64,000 bases of DNA, from positions 868,001 through 932,000 of the forward strand of contig NZ_NSBT01000037.1 in the NCBI RefSeq assembly GCF_002285435.1. The letters run 5' to 3'. The notes beneath the pieces were generated by a model. That model was not told the origin of the DNA and ran no database searches. It saw only the letters and a list, made by a program, of their open reading frames with translations. A program made the position numbers and the translations under genes. Of the stretch, positions 36,565-45,785 are shown in pieces. The stretch comes from Actibacterium ureilyticum (GTDB lineage Bacteria; Pseudomonadota; Alphaproteobacteria; Rhodobacterales; Rhodobacteraceae). Position 1 is the stretch's first letter, and the number at the start of each line of letters is the position of its first letter.

Positions 36565-37209
36565 TCAGATGGTGTCGCGCAGCGCGTCATAGGACAGCAT
36601 GACGGCCTTTTGATAAGCGGGGCGCCGGGACAGGCGATTATAGTATTCGGTCAGGTTCGGCAGCGCGGGGCGTGGGATTTCGATATCGAAATATCGGAAA
36701 AGGACATGGCCGAACTGGATATCGGCGAGCGTCAGATCGGGGCCTGCCAAAAAATCGTGCTTGGCCAGTTGCGCCTCAGCGGTCGCAAGTTCGCCCTCCA
36801 GTGTGGCCAGCGCCTTGGCGATGGCCGGCTTGTCATGGCGTTCGGCGGGCGTGCGGACAACACGCCAGAAAACGGGCCCGGTAAAGCCCTCGGCCACGTG
36901 CCGCTTGGCCCATTCGGCCCATTGATCGACCTGCGCCCGCGCGACGGGGTCCTTGGGCCAGAAGCTGTCTGATCCAAAGACCGTGGCCACATAGCGCAGG
37001 ATCGCGCCGGTCTCGAAAATCGGCGGCAGGTCGTCCTGCACCAGAACCGGGATCCTTCCGTGCGGGTTCATCGCGCGGAATGCGTCTGTGTCGAGGCCGC
37101 CGAACCCCTCGCCATAATCCAGCCGGGTGTATTCACACCCCAGTTCCTCCAACGCCCAGATCAGCGCCTGTACATTCGACGAGGTCGCGCGCCCATAGAC
37201 CGTCAGCAT
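36565..37209 (-). CDS. Glutathione S-transferase family protein inside the bet cluster
   Basis: 214 aa. The N-terminal thioredoxin-like domain has [20 protein letters not shown], with Ser residues at the usual active position, and [20 protein letters not shown] (cis-Pro and GSH-binding ES-like ET). The C-terminal helical domain has [20 protein letters not shown]. It sits between betC and betB; a role in choline or betaine metabolism is not known. It may detoxify aldehydes, but that is inference. Confidence 0.85.
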   Translation of the reverse strand: MLTVYGRATSSNVQALIWALEELGCEYTRLDYGEGFGGLDTDAFRAMNPHGRIPVLVQDDLPPIFETGAILRYVATVFGSDSFWPKDPVARAQVDQWAEWAKRHVAEGFTGPVFWRVVRTPAERHDKPAIAKALATLEGELATAEAQLAKHDFLAGPDLTLADIQFGHVLFRYFDIEIPRPALPNLTEYYNRLSRRPAYQKAVMLSYDALRDTI

Positions 37210-37229
37210 CGGATGTCGTGCCTCCGGCG

Positions 37230-37251
37230 GGAGTATTTGCGGAACAATGAA
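37230..37251 (+). repeat. Dispersed intergenic repeat, copy 4 (AACAATGAA type)
   Basis: GGAGTATTTGCGG then AACAATGAA, preceded by the small hairpin CTCC-ggcg-GGAG. Lies in the betC-GST gap. Confidence 0.7.
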
Positions 37252-37255
37252 GCCA

Positions 37256-38764
37256 TCACTCCCCCCTCGGGAAGCGCGCGTTTTCCTCGACCACGTTCAG
37301 GTCCATGTGGTTGCGCATGTAGCGTTCGCTGGCCTTTTGCAGCGGCTGGTAGTCCCAGGGGAAATAGGCGCCGTTGCGCAGCGCCTCGTAGACGATCCAG
37401 CGGCGGGCCTGGCTTTCGCGCACCTGTGCGTCGAACTGGTCCAGATCCCAACGGGCTTCGGATTTGGCGCGCAGGCTGTTCAGGGTTCCGGCATGGGCGG
37501 GGTCGCCGGCCAGGTTGGTCAGCTCGTGCGGGTCTGCCGCAAGGTCGAAGAGCTGATCGGGGTCGAGTGCGCAGCTTGTGTATTTCCACTTGCCATAGCG
37601 CAGCGACACCAGCGGGGCATAGGACGCCTCGGCCGCGTATTCCATCGCCACCGGCGCGGTGCGTTCGGTGCCCGTGGCCGTGGGCACCAGGCTTTCGCCA
37701 TCGGTCCATGGCATGACCGCGTCCATGCTGACACCGGCCAGATCGCACAAGGTGGGCGTCACGTCGATGGTGGACACGGGCGTGTCGATCCGACCCGCGG
37801 GCAGGTCGGGGGCCGCGATCATCAGCGGCACGCGCGCCGAGCCTTCGAAGAAGGTCATCTTGAACCACAACCCGCGCTCGCCCAGCATATCGCCATGGTC
37901 GGACACGAACAGGATCACGGCCTCTTGCCGTGTCCGCTCCAGAGTGTCGAGGATTTCGCCGATCTTGTCGTCCAGGTAGCTGATATTGGCGAAATAGGCG
38001 CGGCGCGACCGGCGGATGTCTTCTTCGGTGATGTCGAAATTGCGCCAGTCATTGGCATCAAAAATGCGCTGACTGTGGGGGTCATGGTCGGAATAGTCCA
38101 TGGCCGGAACCTGTGGCAGCAGGTGGTCGCATCCTTCGTAGAGGTCCCAGTATTTGCGCCGCGCGACATACGGATCGTGCGGATGGGTGAAGCTGACGGT
38201 CAGGCACCACGGGCGGTCGTCATGGCCGCGCGCCAGGTCGTAAAGCTTGCGCGTGGCGTGATAGGCGACCTCGTCATCATATTCCATCTGGTTGGAAATC
38301 TCGGCCACGCCCGCGCCGGTGACCGAGCCCATGTTGTGATACCACCAGTCGATGCGCTCGCCCGGCTTGCGGTAGTCTGGGGTCCAACCGAAATCGGCGG
38401 GGTAGATGTCGGTGGTCAGGCGTTCCTCGAACCCGTGCATCTGGTCGGGGCCGACGAAATGCATCTTGCCCGACAGCGCGGTTTGGTATCCAGCCCGGCG
38501 CAGGTGATGGGCATAGGTCGGGATGTCGGAGGCGAATTCGGCCGCGTTGTCATAGACCCGGGTGCGCGACGGCAATTGCCCGGTCATGAAAGACGCCCGC
38601 CCCGGCGCGCAAAGCGGTGAGGCGGTATAGGCGTTGGCAAAGCGCGTCGACCGCGCGGCCAGCGCCCGCAGGTTCGGGGCGTGCAGCCAATCGGCCGGGC
38701 CATCGGGAAAGAGCGTGCCGTTCAGCTGATCGACCATCAGGATCAGGATATTGGGCCGGGTCAT
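37256..38764 (-). CDS. betC: Choline sulfatase
   Basis: 502-aa type I sulfatase hydrolysing choline-O-sulfate to choline. The formylglycine motif is C52-A-P-G-R in SPLCAPGRASFMTG. N-terminal RPNILILMVDQLNG gives the metal-binding Asp; FVSDHGDMLGERGLWFKM is the second metal site. The C-terminal extension (to ENARFPRGE) is typical of choline sulfatases. Start overlaps the betI stop (ATGA), so expression is tied to betI. Confidence 0.93.
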   Translation of the reverse strand: MTRPNILILMVDQLNGTLFPDGPADWLHAPNLRALAARSTRFANAYTASPLCAPGRASFMTGQLPSRTRVYDNAAEFASDIPTYAHHLRRAGYQTALSGKMHFVGPDQMHGFEERLTTDIYPADFGWTPDYRKPGERIDWWYHNMGSVTGAGVAEISNQMEYDDEVAYHATRKLYDLARGHDDRPWCLTVSFTHPHDPYVARRKYWDLYEGCDHLLPQVPAMDYSDHDPHSQRIFDANDWRNFDITEEDIRRSRRAYFANISYLDDKIGEILDTLERTRQEAVILFVSDHGDMLGERGLWFKMTFFEGSARVPLMIAAPDLPAGRIDTPVSTIDVTPTLCDLAGVSMDAVMPWTDGESLVPTATGTERTAPVAMEYAAEASYAPLVSLRYGKWKYTSCALDPDQLFDLAADPHELTNLAGDPAHAGTLNSLRAKSEARWDLDQFDAQVRESQARRWIVYEALRNGAYFPWDYQPLQKASERYMRNHMDLNVVEENARFPRGE

Positions 38765-39342
38765 GCGCGCGCCTCCAGCTTGGCATCAAGGTAATCCAGC
38801 ACCATCGCCGTGGCCGCAGCGCCGTCGGGCGGCGCCTCGCGCAGGGACTGGCGGATATAAAGCCCGTCGATCATCGCGGCCAGCCCTTCGGCAAGCGCAT
38901 CCGCGCCCGGCCCGGCCAGCGGCCGCAGACCGGCGCGCAGATTCGACCGCAGACGGTGCTGATAGATTCGCAACAGCCGCGCCACATCGGGGGCATTCTG
39001 GGCCTGAACATAGAAATTCAGCCAGGCGCTGATCACCTCGGGGCTGAAGTTCAGATCGTCGAAACCGGCGCGGATCACCGCCTCGACCCGCTGACGCGGC
39101 GTGCGCGCGCCGGCCAGCGCGGCCCGCACATGGGCGCCGTATTGCCCCAGGATATGGCGCATCGCGGCCAGAAACATCTTGTCCTTATTGCCGAAGTAAT
39201 GATGCGCCAGCGCGCTGGACATGCCCGCCCGCTTGGCGATCTGGCTGACCGTCACATCCAGCGATCCCGCCCGCCCGATTTCCAGGATGGTGGCCTTGAC
39301 CAAGGCATCGCGCCTTATGGGTTCCATTCCGACTTTGGGCAT
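38761..39342 (-). CDS. betI: TetR-family choline-responsive repressor BetI
   Basis: 193 aa. Helix-turn-helix in VSQIAKRAGMSSALAHHYFG, preceded by MPKVGMEPIRRDALVKATIL, which is characteristic of BetI. In E. coli BetI represses bet genes and is relieved by choline. Start 39342 is chosen by this conserved N-terminus; longer frames would run into the operator. First gene of the minus-strand bet operon, divergent from choX. Confidence 0.92.
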   Translation of the reverse strand: MPKVGMEPIRRDALVKATILEIGRAGSLDVTVSQIAKRAGMSSALAHHYFGNKDKMFLAAMRHILGQYGAHVRAALAGARTPRQRVEAVIRAGFDDLNFSPEVISAWLNFYVQAQNAPDVARLLRIYQHRLRSNLRAGLRPLAGPGADALAEGLAAMIDGLYIRQSLREAPPDGAAATAMVLDYLDAKLEARA

Positions 39343-39388
39343 GGTCCACTCTTGACTTGTCTTGCCATATCGAGACTGTTGTATTTTA

Positions 39389-39402
39389 ATTGACTCGTCA
39401 AT
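39389..39402. promoter_or_regulatory. Candidate BetI operator between betI and choX
   Basis: Perfect inverted repeat ATTGAC-TC-GTCAAT with partly matching flanks (TTTA left, CAAG right), in the 82-bp divergent gap. It could control both betICB-A and choXWV. TTGACT-like boxes nearby suggest overlapping promoters. Confidence 0.6.
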
Positions 39403-39424
39403 CAAGAAAACAGGGAGCGCCTAC

Positions 39425-40342
39425 ATGACCTTCAAAACCAGCCTGGCCGCCATGGCCGTGGCCAGCCTTGGCACCACGGCCCTTGCCGATTGCGGCACCG
39501 TGACATTCTCGGACGTGGGGTGGACCGACATCACCACCACCACCGCGACCGCCAATATCATCCTGACGGCGATGGGCTATGACGTGGACGTCAAGGTCCT
39601 GTCGGTGCCGGTGACCTTCGCCTCGCTGGAAAGCGACGATGTGGACGTGTTCCTGGGCAACTGGATCCCGGCCCAGAACGGCGCCATCGGCCCCTATCTG
39701 GAAAGCGGCGAGATCGAGCAGCTGACCGTCAACCTGGAAGGCACCAAATACACGCTGGCCGTGCCGACCTATACCTATGACGCGGGCCTCAAGACCTATG
39801 CCGATATCGCCAAGTTCCGCGACGAGCTGGACGAAAAGATCTATGGCATCGAGCCGGGCAACGAGGGCAACGCCTATCTTGTCAGCCTGACCGAGGAAAA
39901 CAAATTCGACCTGGCCGGGTTCGAGGTCGTCGAAAGCTCGGAACAGGGGATGCTGGCGCAGGTCGCCCGTGCCTATAAGGACGAGAAACCGGTTGTCTTC
40001 CTGGGCTGGGAACCGCACCCGATGAACGCCAACTTCTCGCTCAAATACCTGACGGGCGGCGAGGATTTCTTTGGCGGCGAGGGCGTGGTCTATACCACCA
40101 CCCGCAAGGGCTATGCCGCCGAATGCCCCAATGTGGGCAAGCTGCTGAGCAACATGAAATTCTCGCTGGCCATGGAAAACGAGATCATGGGCGCGATCCT
40201 GGATGACGGCGAAGAAGCCGACGACGCCGCGACCGCCTGGCTGACCGCCAACCCTCAGGTGCTGGACACCTGGCTGGACGGCGTGACCACGTTGGACGGT
40301 GGCGATGCCATGGCTGCGGTGAAATCCGCGCTTGGTCTGTAA
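39425..40342 (+). CDS. choX: Choline ABC transporter substrate-binding protein
   Basis: 305-aa periplasmic protein with a signal peptide MTFKTSLAAMAVASLGTTAL ending ALA/DCG. Aromatic cage candidates W33 (DVGWTD), W80 (LGNWIPA), Y116/Y118 (PTYTYDAG) and W195 (FLGWEPHPMN) match the ChoX choline pocket pattern. Mature Cys22-23 region and a later Cys (AAECPNVG) could form a disulfide. Start at 39425 follows an AGGGAGCG ribosome site. First gene of choXWV. Confidence 0.94.
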   Translation: MTFKTSLAAMAVASLGTTALADCGTVTFSDVGWTDITTTTATANIILTAMGYDVDVKVLSVPVTFASLESDDVDVFLGNWIPAQNGAIGPYLESGEIEQLTVNLEGTKYTLAVPTYTYDAGLKTYADIAKFRDELDEKIYGIEPGNEGNAYLVSLTEENKFDLAGFEVVESSEQGMLAQVARAYKDEKPVVFLGWEPHPMNANFSLKYLTGGEDFFGGEGVVYTTTRKGYAAECPNVGKLLSNMKFSLAMENEIMGAILDDGEEADDAATAWLTANPQVLDTWLDGVTTLDGGDAMAAVKSALGL

Positions 40343-40369
40343 TCACGCGACCAACGCCCCCACATGCCC

Positions 40370-40393
40370 CCTCCCCCCGGCCACGGGGGGAGG
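40370..40393 (+). promoter_or_regulatory. Strong hairpin between choX and choW
   Basis: CCTCCCCCCG (40370-40379) pairs perfectly with CGGGGGGAGG (40384-40393), 4-nt loop, no U-tract. Such hairpins after binding-protein genes usually stabilise the 5' message and give more binding protein than permease. Confidence 0.6.
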
Positions 40394-40453
40394 ACGGGAG
40401 GGGGGCCGAGGCGGCGTGGCGGGGTGCAAACCCCGGCAATTCGAAAGGCACCC

Positions 40454-41290
40454 ATGGACTGGCTGACAGAAACGAAAATTCCCGTCGGGAAAACCGCAAA
40501 GGCGGCTTTCGACTGGCTTCAGGACAACGGGGCGTGGTTCTTCGACGGGCTGGCCGACGCGATGGAGGCCCTGATCGACGCCATCCTGTGGGTGTTGCAG
40601 ACACCGCATCCGCTGGTCGTCGTGGCGGCGTTCGTCGCGCTGACATGGGTGCTGCAACGCAGTTGGAAAACCTGCCTGTTCGTGGTGCTGGGCTTCCTGT
40701 TCATCCTCAACCAGGATTATTGGGAGGAAACCACCGAAAGCCTGACGCTGGTCTTATCGGCCTGTGTCGTCTGCATGGCCGTGGGGGTGCCCATCGGCAT
40801 CGCGGCAGCCCACCGGCCCCGGCTTTACGCCTGGATGCGTCCGGTGCTTGACCTGATGCAGACGTTGCCGACCTTCGTCTATCTGATCCCGGCCATCGTC
40901 TTTTTCGGCATCGGTATGGTGCCCGGCCTGATCGCCACGGTGATCTTTGTCGTGCCCGCCCCCATCCGCCTGACGCATCTGGGGGTTTCGTCGACGCCAG
41001 AGCCGCTGCTTGAGGCCGCGCGCGCCTTTGGCGCCACCCCGCGCCAGACCCTGCTGAAGGTCGAGCTGCCCTATGCCTTTCCGCAGATCATGGCGGGGCT
41101 GAACCAGACCATCATGCTGTCGCTGTCGATGGTCGTGGTCGCTGCACTGGTGGGCGCCGATGGATTGGGCGTGCCGGTGGTGCGGGCGCTGAACCAGGTG
41201 AACACCGCACTTGGGTTCGAATCCGGCTTCATCATCGTGGTTGTCGCCATCATGCTGGACCGCATCCTGCGGGTGGAGGGCAACAAATGA
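40454..41290 (+). CDS. choW: Choline ABC transporter permease
   Basis: 278-aa inner-membrane protein of the ProW/OpuAB type. Hydrophobic helices span ~45-260, with the EAA-type loop EAARAFGATPRQTLLKVELP that contacts the ATPase. Start MDWLTETKIPVGK at 40454. The downstream choV start overlaps its stop (ATGA). Confidence 0.93.
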   Translation: MDWLTETKIPVGKTAKAAFDWLQDNGAWFFDGLADAMEALIDAILWVLQTPHPLVVVAAFVALTWVLQRSWKTCLFVVLGFLFILNQDYWEETTESLTLVLSACVVCMAVGVPIGIAAAHRPRLYAWMRPVLDLMQTLPTFVYLIPAIVFFGIGMVPGLIATVIFVVPAPIRLTHLGVSSTPEPLLEAARAFGATPRQTLLKVELPYAFPQIMAGLNQTIMLSLSMVVVAALVGADGLGVPVVRALNQVNTALGFESGFIIVVVAIMLDRILRVEGNK

Positions 41291-42312
41291 CCGTCGCCGT
41301 CGATTTCGATACCGTTTCCATCGTCTTCGGGGACCGCCCCGACAGTGCCCTGCCCCTGATGGATGCGGGCCAGACCCGGCCCGAGATACAAGAGGCGACC
41401 GGCCAGGTGCTGGGCGTGCATGACTGCAAGCTACAGGTCAAGACCGGCGAGATCCTGGTACTGATGGGCCTGTCGGGCTCGGGCAAGTCCACGTTGCTGC
41501 GCGCCGTGAACGGGCTGAACCCGGTGGTGCGCGGGGCGGTGCGGGTGAATGACGGGCAGGACATGGTCGACATCACCCATGCCGACGCCCCCACCCTGCG
41601 CCGCATGCGCCGCCGCCACGTGGCGATGGTTTTCCAGCAATTCGGCCTGCTGCCATGGCGGACCGTGGCGGAAAATGTGGGCCTTGGGCTGGAGCTGGAC
41701 GGGATGCCCAAATCCGAACGCGCCGACAAGGTCGCGGCGCAGCTGGACCTGGTGCATCTGTCGGATTGGGCCGACCGCAAGGTGGGCGAGCTGTCGGGCG
41801 GGATGCAGCAACGCGTGGGGCTGGCCCGCGCCTTTGCGACCGAGGCGCCGATCCTGCTGATGGACGAACCGTTCTCGGCCCTCGACCCGCTGATCCGCAC
41901 CCGGCTGCAGGACGAGCTGATCGAGCTGCAGCAAAAGCTGAAACGCACCATCATCTTCGTCAGCCACGACCTGGACGAGGCGTTCAAGATCGGCGACCGG
42001 ATCGCCATCATGGAAGGCGGCCGGATCGTGCAATGCGGCACCCCGCAGGAGATCTTTTCCAACCCGGTGAACGACTATGTCGCCGATTTCGTGGCCCATA
42101 TGAACCCGCTGGGTGTCCTGTGCGCCCGCGACGTGATGGAACCCGCCACCGGCACCCCCGAAATCACCGTCGCCCCAGACGCGCAGATCCAGTCGGTGAT
42201 GGAAACCGTCACCCATACCGGCCGCCCCGTCGGCGTGATCGAGGACGGCCAGATCGTCGGGCAAATCACCAAGGACGGCGTGCTGGCCAAGCTGCTGGAC
42301 CCGCGGGGATAG
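41287..42312 (+). CDS. choV: Choline ABC transporter ATP-binding protein
   Basis: 341 aa. Walker A GLSGSGKST (61-69), signature ELSGGMQQRVGLARAF, Walker B ILLMDEPFSALDPL and switch His in IFVSHDLDEAF. A C-terminal CBS-like region (MEPATGTPEITVAP... GQITKDGVLAKL) resembles ionic-strength sensing domains of ProV/OpuA but is short. Powers choline import with ChoW and ChoX. Confidence 0.95.
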   Translation: MTVAVDFDTVSIVFGDRPDSALPLMDAGQTRPEIQEATGQVLGVHDCKLQVKTGEILVLMGLSGSGKSTLLRAVNGLNPVVRGAVRVNDGQDMVDITHADAPTLRRMRRRHVAMVFQQFGLLPWRTVAENVGLGLELDGMPKSERADKVAAQLDLVHLSDWADRKVGELSGGMQQRVGLARAFATEAPILLMDEPFSALDPLIRTRLQDELIELQQKLKRTIIFVSHDLDEAFKIGDRIAIMEGGRIVQCGTPQEIFSNPVNDYVADFVAHMNPLGVLCARDVMEPATGTPEITVAPDAQIQSVMETVTHTGRPVGVIEDGQIVGQITKDGVLAKLLDPRG

Positions 42313-42313
42313 A

Positions 42314-42339
42314 CCCTCGCCCCGTATCGACGGCGAGGG
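42314..42339 (+). terminator. Candidate terminator after choV
   Basis: CCCTCGCC (42314-42321) pairs with GGCGAGGG (42332-42339), 10-nt loop, right after the stop. A TTTT run occurs only 11 bases later, so strength is uncertain. Confidence 0.5.
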
Positions 42340-42352
42340 CCTTCAAGCTGTT

Positions 42353-44116
42353 TTAAAGCGCCCCAATCCGCACCGCGTCGCCATCGAAGGTCGGCACGGT
42401 CATCACGAACGGATCTGTGGGATAGCATAGCGCCTGTTCCTGCAGCATGCCAATGGCAATCTGCTCGCCCATGCGCAGGCTGTCGTAATAGTCCGAGAAA
42501 TAGTGCACCCCGGCCATGTTCCGCCCGATTGAGATATTGGCGGCCAGCTTGTTCAACTCACCCTCCAAGGTCAGTGGACAATCCGGTGTGGAATGCGAAA
42601 GCTCGTTTCCGTTCGCCACCGCCCAATATTGAATGGGTTCGCTAATATCCTTGGCCGCGTGGAACCCGGCCTGACCGTCGCGCAGACCGAAGAGCGCCGA
42701 GGTATCGAAAAACGCCTTCAGGATGGTGACGCAGGCCCCCGCGACCGTCGCATGCCCGGCGCCGTAAGACGGGTGCATGGGCGAGCCTTCGGCAAAGGCC
42801 ATCGGCAACAAGGCAGTCGGGTTGCCGCCGTTCGCCGCATTCTGGTTGTGATCGCGGATCTCGGCGATGGTATCGGCCAGCTGATCCCGCATCGCGGTGA
42901 AGCAGCCGCAGGTCGCGGGGTATTCCTGGTCGATCCAATCCGCCTTTTCCAGACGCGCTCCCAGAACCTCGGGGCGTGGGCGAAGATGGTTGTTGAACTT
43001 CTGATAGCGCACGGCCTTTAGCGCACGCGTCGCAACCTCGGTCACCAGAGTCAGGATATGCGGCCCGCCATAAAGCGCGAAGCCCCCGGCATTGGCGTCG
43101 ATCTCCTCATAGGTCGAAGCATTGACCAGGAATTTGTGCATCGCCGAGCCAGACAGGTGATCGAAATTCGGGTCCAGCGGCGTGCCGTTCGACCACAGGA
43201 TCAGCGCGGCGTTCAGATAGGCCTGATAGAGCGCATCGAAATGCACATAGGTCGCCAGATCGCGCGGCGTAAAGATCCAGCGCCTGCTACCAGTGAAATT
43301 CTGCGCCGGACCCGCGGGTTTGAACCCTTGCTGGACCTCATACCAGTCATCCCAGAGCATCATGAAATCGTCCCCTTCGGCAGCTTCGGCGACGCGCTGG
43401 TCGATCTGCTGCGCACCATAGGTGATGCGCCCGTCGGTGGGATCGGAGGCACCCGTCTGATCCGAGTTACCGATCAGCAGGAACTGCGAGATATAAGGCC
43501 CCGCCTCGACCCCCGGCGCCGAGCCGCGAAACGCCGTCTGACGGGTTAGCACCCCGCCTTCGGTCTTGCGCGGACGACCGGGAAAACCCGCCTGCGCGAA
43601 GGGCAGCGCGTTCAGCCGCCCCAGCGTATCGTTCAATGCCCCCGATCCCGGCCCGCCATTCTGGTCGAACACGTAGAACGGCTTGTCGCGCAGCAGGGCC
43701 AGCTCATAGACCTCGGCCATTTCGAAGGCCAGTTCGTCCGAGCAAAGCTCTGGCGCGGGTGGCATGGTGACGGCCTGGGCGTCCGGCCCTTGCAGGTCGA
43801 ACGCCGTCCCGGCGGTTGGGGCCTCCCATTGGCGGCGGGGCTTGCAGCCGTCGCGCGGCACCGGCACACGGGTGGTGAAGGGTTCGATGAAACCGTTGTT
43901 GATGCAGTTTCGGAAAGCCACCAGATGCTCGCGGCTGCGGATCAGCCCGGTGTCATAGTTATGATCCAGACCCTTGGTAAAGGTCATGGCGTAATTGGCC
44001 GCGGCATATTTCTGCTCGTCGCCATTGGCCTTGTGCGTGGGATGGGTGCGATTAAAAGCGGCCGCCGCTGCGTCTTCGCGCACACGACGCGCCGTCAGGC
44101 GTCTGTCGGTCGTCAT
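42353..44116 (-). CDS. Vanadium haloperoxidase-like protein (algal bromoperoxidase type), SGH serine replaced
   Basis: 587 aa of the PAP2/haloperoxidase fold. Vanadate-site candidates: Lys373 and Arg381 in YQKFNNHLRPRP (spacing 8, as in algal enzymes), Gly454 and His455 in HPSYGAGHA, and Arg532 and His538 in GRNMAGVHYFSD. In algal enzymes the third stretch reads PSYPSGH; here Ala453 replaces the vanadate-contacting Ser. The protein may oxidise bromide or iodide with peroxide, or be a divergent phosphatase-like member. No signal peptide seen. It is alone, next to choV by convergence. Confidence 0.82.
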   Translation of the reverse strand: MTTDRRLTARRVREDAAAAAFNRTHPTHKANGDEQKYAAANYAMTFTKGLDHNYDTGLIRSREHLVAFRNCINNGFIEPFTTRVPVPRDGCKPRRQWEAPTAGTAFDLQGPDAQAVTMPPAPELCSDELAFEMAEVYELALLRDKPFYVFDQNGGPGSGALNDTLGRLNALPFAQAGFPGRPRKTEGGVLTRQTAFRGSAPGVEAGPYISQFLLIGNSDQTGASDPTDGRITYGAQQIDQRVAEAAEGDDFMMLWDDWYEVQQGFKPAGPAQNFTGSRRWIFTPRDLATYVHFDALYQAYLNAALILWSNGTPLDPNFDHLSGSAMHKFLVNASTYEEIDANAGGFALYGGPHILTLVTEVATRALKAVRYQKFNNHLRPRPEVLGARLEKADWIDQEYPATCGCFTAMRDQLADTIAEIRDHNQNAANGGNPTALLPMAFAEGSPMHPSYGAGHATVAGACVTILKAFFDTSALFGLRDGQAGFHAAKDISEPIQYWAVANGNELSHSTPDCPLTLEGELNKLAANISIGRNMAGVHYFSDYYDSLRMGEQIAIGMLQEQALCYPTDPFVMTVPTFDGDAVRIGAL

Positions 44117-44251
44117 ATCAATACCTATAATAAATTAACGTTCAAAATAGTCGTATTCCCCCCGAAGACCGACGCCGGAAATATTGGCGCGCCTATGCCG
44201 AGGGCTTTTCAATTCTACAACTTGAATACGTTTCCGACAAGCCCGCAGGCC

Positions 44252-45154
44252 TTAGCCCTTGACCTGCGACACGGTCGGCGTGATCGCCCGGCGCTTCAGC
44301 ATCGCCTCGCGCCAGGTGATGAAGCTGATCGCACCGATGATCAGCCCGCCGCCCAGCACGACATAGGCGTCGATCCCCTCGTTGAAGACCAGCCAGCCCA
44401 GCAGCGTCGCCCAGACCAGTTGCAGGAAGCTGACCGGTTGCGTCACCGTCAGCGGCGCGGATTTGAAAGCCATTGTCATGCAGTAATGCCCGGCCGTGGC
44501 AAAGGCCGCGACCAGGAACAGCCAGAACAGGTCGGCCCATGTCGGCGTGACCCAGACGGCGGCAGCAAAGGGCGCCAGGCCGATGGTGACAGTGATCGAC
44601 AGCATGGCGACGACCACGGTCGGGCTGACCTCACCCGCCATGCGGTTGGCGATCAGGTAGGACGCCGCGAACAGCAGCGCGGTGCCCAGCATCGCGATGT
44701 GTCCCGGCGACACCTCGCGGAAGCCGGGGCGCAGGATGACAACCGCCCCCAGAAGCGCCACCAGCACAGCAAAGATCCGGCGCGCGGCCAGCTTCTCGCC
44801 GAAAAACAGCGCCGCGCCGATGGTGACATAGACGGGCGACAGGTAATTCATCGCCGTCACCTCGGCGATCGGGATCTGGGTCATGGCAAAGAACCACAGG
44901 ATCACGCCCAGCGAATGCACCACACCGCGCGCCGAAAACAGCGCCCAGGCCCGGCGGCTCAACCCCGCCCGCCACAAAGGGCCCAGCATCGGGATCAGAA
45001 AGACCAGCCCCAGCACATAGCGCAGGAACGCCGCCTGCGCCGCGGGGACCGCATTGCCCACATATTTTACGATGGCGGTGACGGCCACGAAATTCAGGCC
45101 GGTCAACAGCATCCAGATCACACCCCCGACGGGGTTCGATTGCGCTTGACTCAT
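44252..45154 (-). CDS. DMT-superfamily (EamA) transporter
   Basis: 300 aa, about ten TM helices as two EamA repeats. Repeat 1 has VTAIVKYVGNAVPAAQAAFL and ITQ/TQIPIAEVTAMNYLSPVY; repeat 2 has FKSAPLTVTQPVSFLQLVWA and LLGWLVFNEGID. Likely a metabolite exporter of the RhaT/S-adenosylmethionine-carrier-like group; substrate unknown. Start 45154 (MSQAQSN) is preferred over a longer frame reaching 45214. Confidence 0.85.
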   Translation of the reverse strand: MSQAQSNPVGGVIWMLLTGLNFVAVTAIVKYVGNAVPAAQAAFLRYVLGLVFLIPMLGPLWRAGLSRRAWALFSARGVVHSLGVILWFFAMTQIPIAEVTAMNYLSPVYVTIGAALFFGEKLAARRIFAVLVALLGAVVILRPGFREVSPGHIAMLGTALLFAASYLIANRMAGEVSPTVVVAMLSITVTIGLAPFAAAVWVTPTWADLFWLFLVAAFATAGHYCMTMAFKSAPLTVTQPVSFLQLVWATLLGWLVFNEGIDAYVVLGGGLIIGAISFITWREAMLKRRAITPTVSQVKG

Positions 45155-45191
45155 GGCGCCACCTGACCCCATCGGCGGGGCGGGCACAACC

Positions 45192-45785
45192 CTAGAACAA
45201 CAGGCTGGCCGCAATCGCCCACATGGTCAGTCCCACGATCACGTCCAGCACCCGCCAGGACACCGGATTGGCAAAGAACGGGCGCAACAGCCGCGCGCCA
45301 TAGCCCAGCGAAAAGAAGAACACGCCCGAAGCCATCATCGCCCCGGCGGCAAAGGCCAGCTTGTCGTCATATTGCGCCGAAACGCTGCCCAGCAGGACGA
45401 CCGTATCCAGATAGACATGCGGGTTCAGCCAGGTCAGCGCAAGACAGGTCAGCAGCGCCGCCCGCAGCCCCACAGCCGGGCCATTGCCCACCTGCAACGC
45501 CTCGCCGCCGCGCCACGCCGCCCGCAGGTTCATCGCCCCATACCAGATCAGGAACGCCGCCCCGCCGTAGCGCATCGCGCTTTCCAGCCACGGCACCGCC
45601 TGGGCCAGCGCCCCGAACCCCGCCACACCCCCCGCGATCAGCACCGCATCCGACACCGCACAGGTCAGGCAGATGGCGAACACATGTTCCTGCCGCAGCC
45701 CCTGACGCAGAACGAACGCGTTCTGCGCCCCGATGGCCAGGATCAGCGAAAAACCCAGCGCGAACCCCGATTGAAATGCCCACAT
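45192..45785 (-). CDS. argO: LysE/ArgO basic amino-acid exporter
   Basis: 197 aa, six TM helices. The N-terminal GFALGFSLILAIGAQNAFVL and central TWLNPHVYLDTVVLLGSVSA are diagnostic of LysE/ArgO. Exports arginine or lysine. Divergent from an ArgP-type regulator across an 88-bp AT-rich gap, the classical ArgP-ArgO arrangement. Confidence 0.9.
   Translation of the reverse strand: MWAFQSGFALGFSLILAIGAQNAFVLRQGLRQEHVFAICLTCAVSDAVLIAGGVAGFGALAQAVPWLESAMRYGGAAFLIWYGAMNLRAAWRGGEALQVGNGPAVGLRAALLTCLALTWLNPHVYLDTVVLLGSVSAQYDDKLAFAAGAMMASGVFFFSLGYGARLLRPFFANPVSWRVLDVIVGLTMWAIAASLLF

Noticed and set aside
33219-36602. Very long open frame (about 1127 codons) on plus across the bet genes
   Set aside because: Antisense to betA and betB. 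It is a high-GC artefact of G/C third-position bias, has no family resemblance and is His/Arg/Pro-rich.
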